This document shows positions 13,015 to 13,388 of a stretch of 13,388 bases of DNA, one piece after another (position 1 is the stretch's first letter; each line of letters begins with the position of its first letter). Source of the DNA: Dehalococcoidia bacterium (GTDB taxonomy: Bacteria > Chloroflexota > Dehalococcoidia > Dehalococcoidales > Fen-1064); contig DUES01000096.1 of NCBI GenBank assembly GCA_011192055.1, forward strand, positions 1 to 13,388. The letters are read 5' to 3'. The position numbers and the translations under genes were made by a program. Under the pieces are notes generated by a model. That model was not told the DNA's origin. It did no database searches and worked only from the letters and a program-made list of their open reading frames with translations.

Positions 13015-13388
13015 ATGGCAAAAACGAAAGACCCATTTGAAGAGTTAAGGAAGCAACCGTATCCTCTGTTTGTTGCTCCAAAGGCGTATTCCTTTGACCT
13101 GAACGAGGACATGGTTAAGATGCTCCGCGAGGAATTCAACGCGGACGTTGTGTCATCGAAGCTGTTTGAGGCCATTGAAGGCAAGAAGAAGGCAGAGATT
13201 GCGGACGTAGCCGGCGCATTATTCAAGGAACTGGGTCAGGCCTGGATGCAAAAGACAATCCAGCTTGGTGAAGAGTACTCTGACCGGACAATCGAGATAG
13301 TATTTGAATCAGTTGACCGGCAGGGCAACCAGTTCATGGTATTCCCGCATGTGCCGCAGAGGTTCATCGAGATTGCATACCTGGGTAC
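13015..13388 (+). CDS. Unrecognised protein of the redox operon, N-terminal part
   Basis: Partial gene: 124 codons are visible before the window ends, with no stop. The ATG is preceded by AGGAG (13004-13008) at a 6-nt spacing and lies 12 nt after the ferredoxin stop, so it belongs to the same operon. The visible part is mixed and soluble: no signal peptide, no membrane segment and no cysteine at all. Its middle (about 33-90) is probably mostly helical, with the charged runs VKMLREEF and IEGKKKAEIADV, and it continues into TIEIVFESV and PHVPQRFIEIAYLG. I do not recognise the family. The lack of cysteine argues against another Fe-S carrier, so it could be the catalytic or substrate-binding partner of the preceding electron-transfer proteins. 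Confidence 0.75.
   Translation, partial: MAKTKDPFEELRKQPYPLFVAPKAYSFDLNEDMVKMLREEFNADVVSSKLFEAIEGKKKAEIADVAGALFKELGQAWMQKTIQLGEEYSDRTIEIVFESVDRQGNQFMVFPHVPQRFIEIAYLG

Overview
The window (13,388 bp, moderate GC) looks like a bacterial chromosome segment, probably from an anaerobic lineage. The evidence is a set of oxygen-sensitive Fe-S flavoprotein and ferredoxin genes, a single-chain glycyl-tRNA synthetase with a four-Cys zinc site, and a lipoprotein-type peptide-binding protein with an acidic Glu/Thr tether. The overall style, including an SDR with a lengthened glycine loop, recalls Dehalococcoidia-like Chloroflexota from anoxic sediment. That assignment is inference; no rRNA or marker phylogeny is present.

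Left part (1-4128), all on the minus strand and read right to left: a five-helix DUF1648-like membrane protein, glycyl-tRNA synthetase (glyQS), a HAD-family hydrolase, a palindrome-rich non-coding repeat, an SDR oxidoreductase, and the N-terminus of an SbcD-type metallophosphoesterase cut by the window edge. These are mostly ordinary genes. Several starts are non-ATG (TTG for glyQS, GTG for the DUF1648-like gene) and were chosen from Shine-Dalgarno position.

A roughly 700-bp non-coding interval (4129-4835) separates this block from a plus-strand block. It holds a near-consensus sigma-70 promoter, TTGACA-17-TATACT, that would produce a leader of about 245 nt with two hairpins.

The middle part (4836-9986) is a peptide/nickel-type ABC importer: a DppB-family permease, a DppC-family permease and a substrate-binding lipoprotein. 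A 12-bp perfect hairpin follows, then a second DppB-family permease about 82% identical to the first (my own gap-free count: 259 of 317 residues). This copy has its own promoter-like sequence, a 10-bp perfect inverted repeat and a structured leader, but no DppC or binding-protein partner next to it. No ATPase gene is present in the window.

The right part (10226-13388) is a tightly packed redox operon. It encodes a GltD-like FAD/NAD(P) oxidoreductase with Fe-S motifs at both ends, a cysteine-rich protein with a CxCR region plus two ferredoxin clusters, a small two-cluster ferredoxin joined to it by an ATGA overlap, and the start of a protein I do not recognise. Together they look like an electron-transfer module linking NAD(P)H to low-potential Fe-S carriers. 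The terminal enzyme is not in view. This is the part of the window most likely to hold something undescribed.
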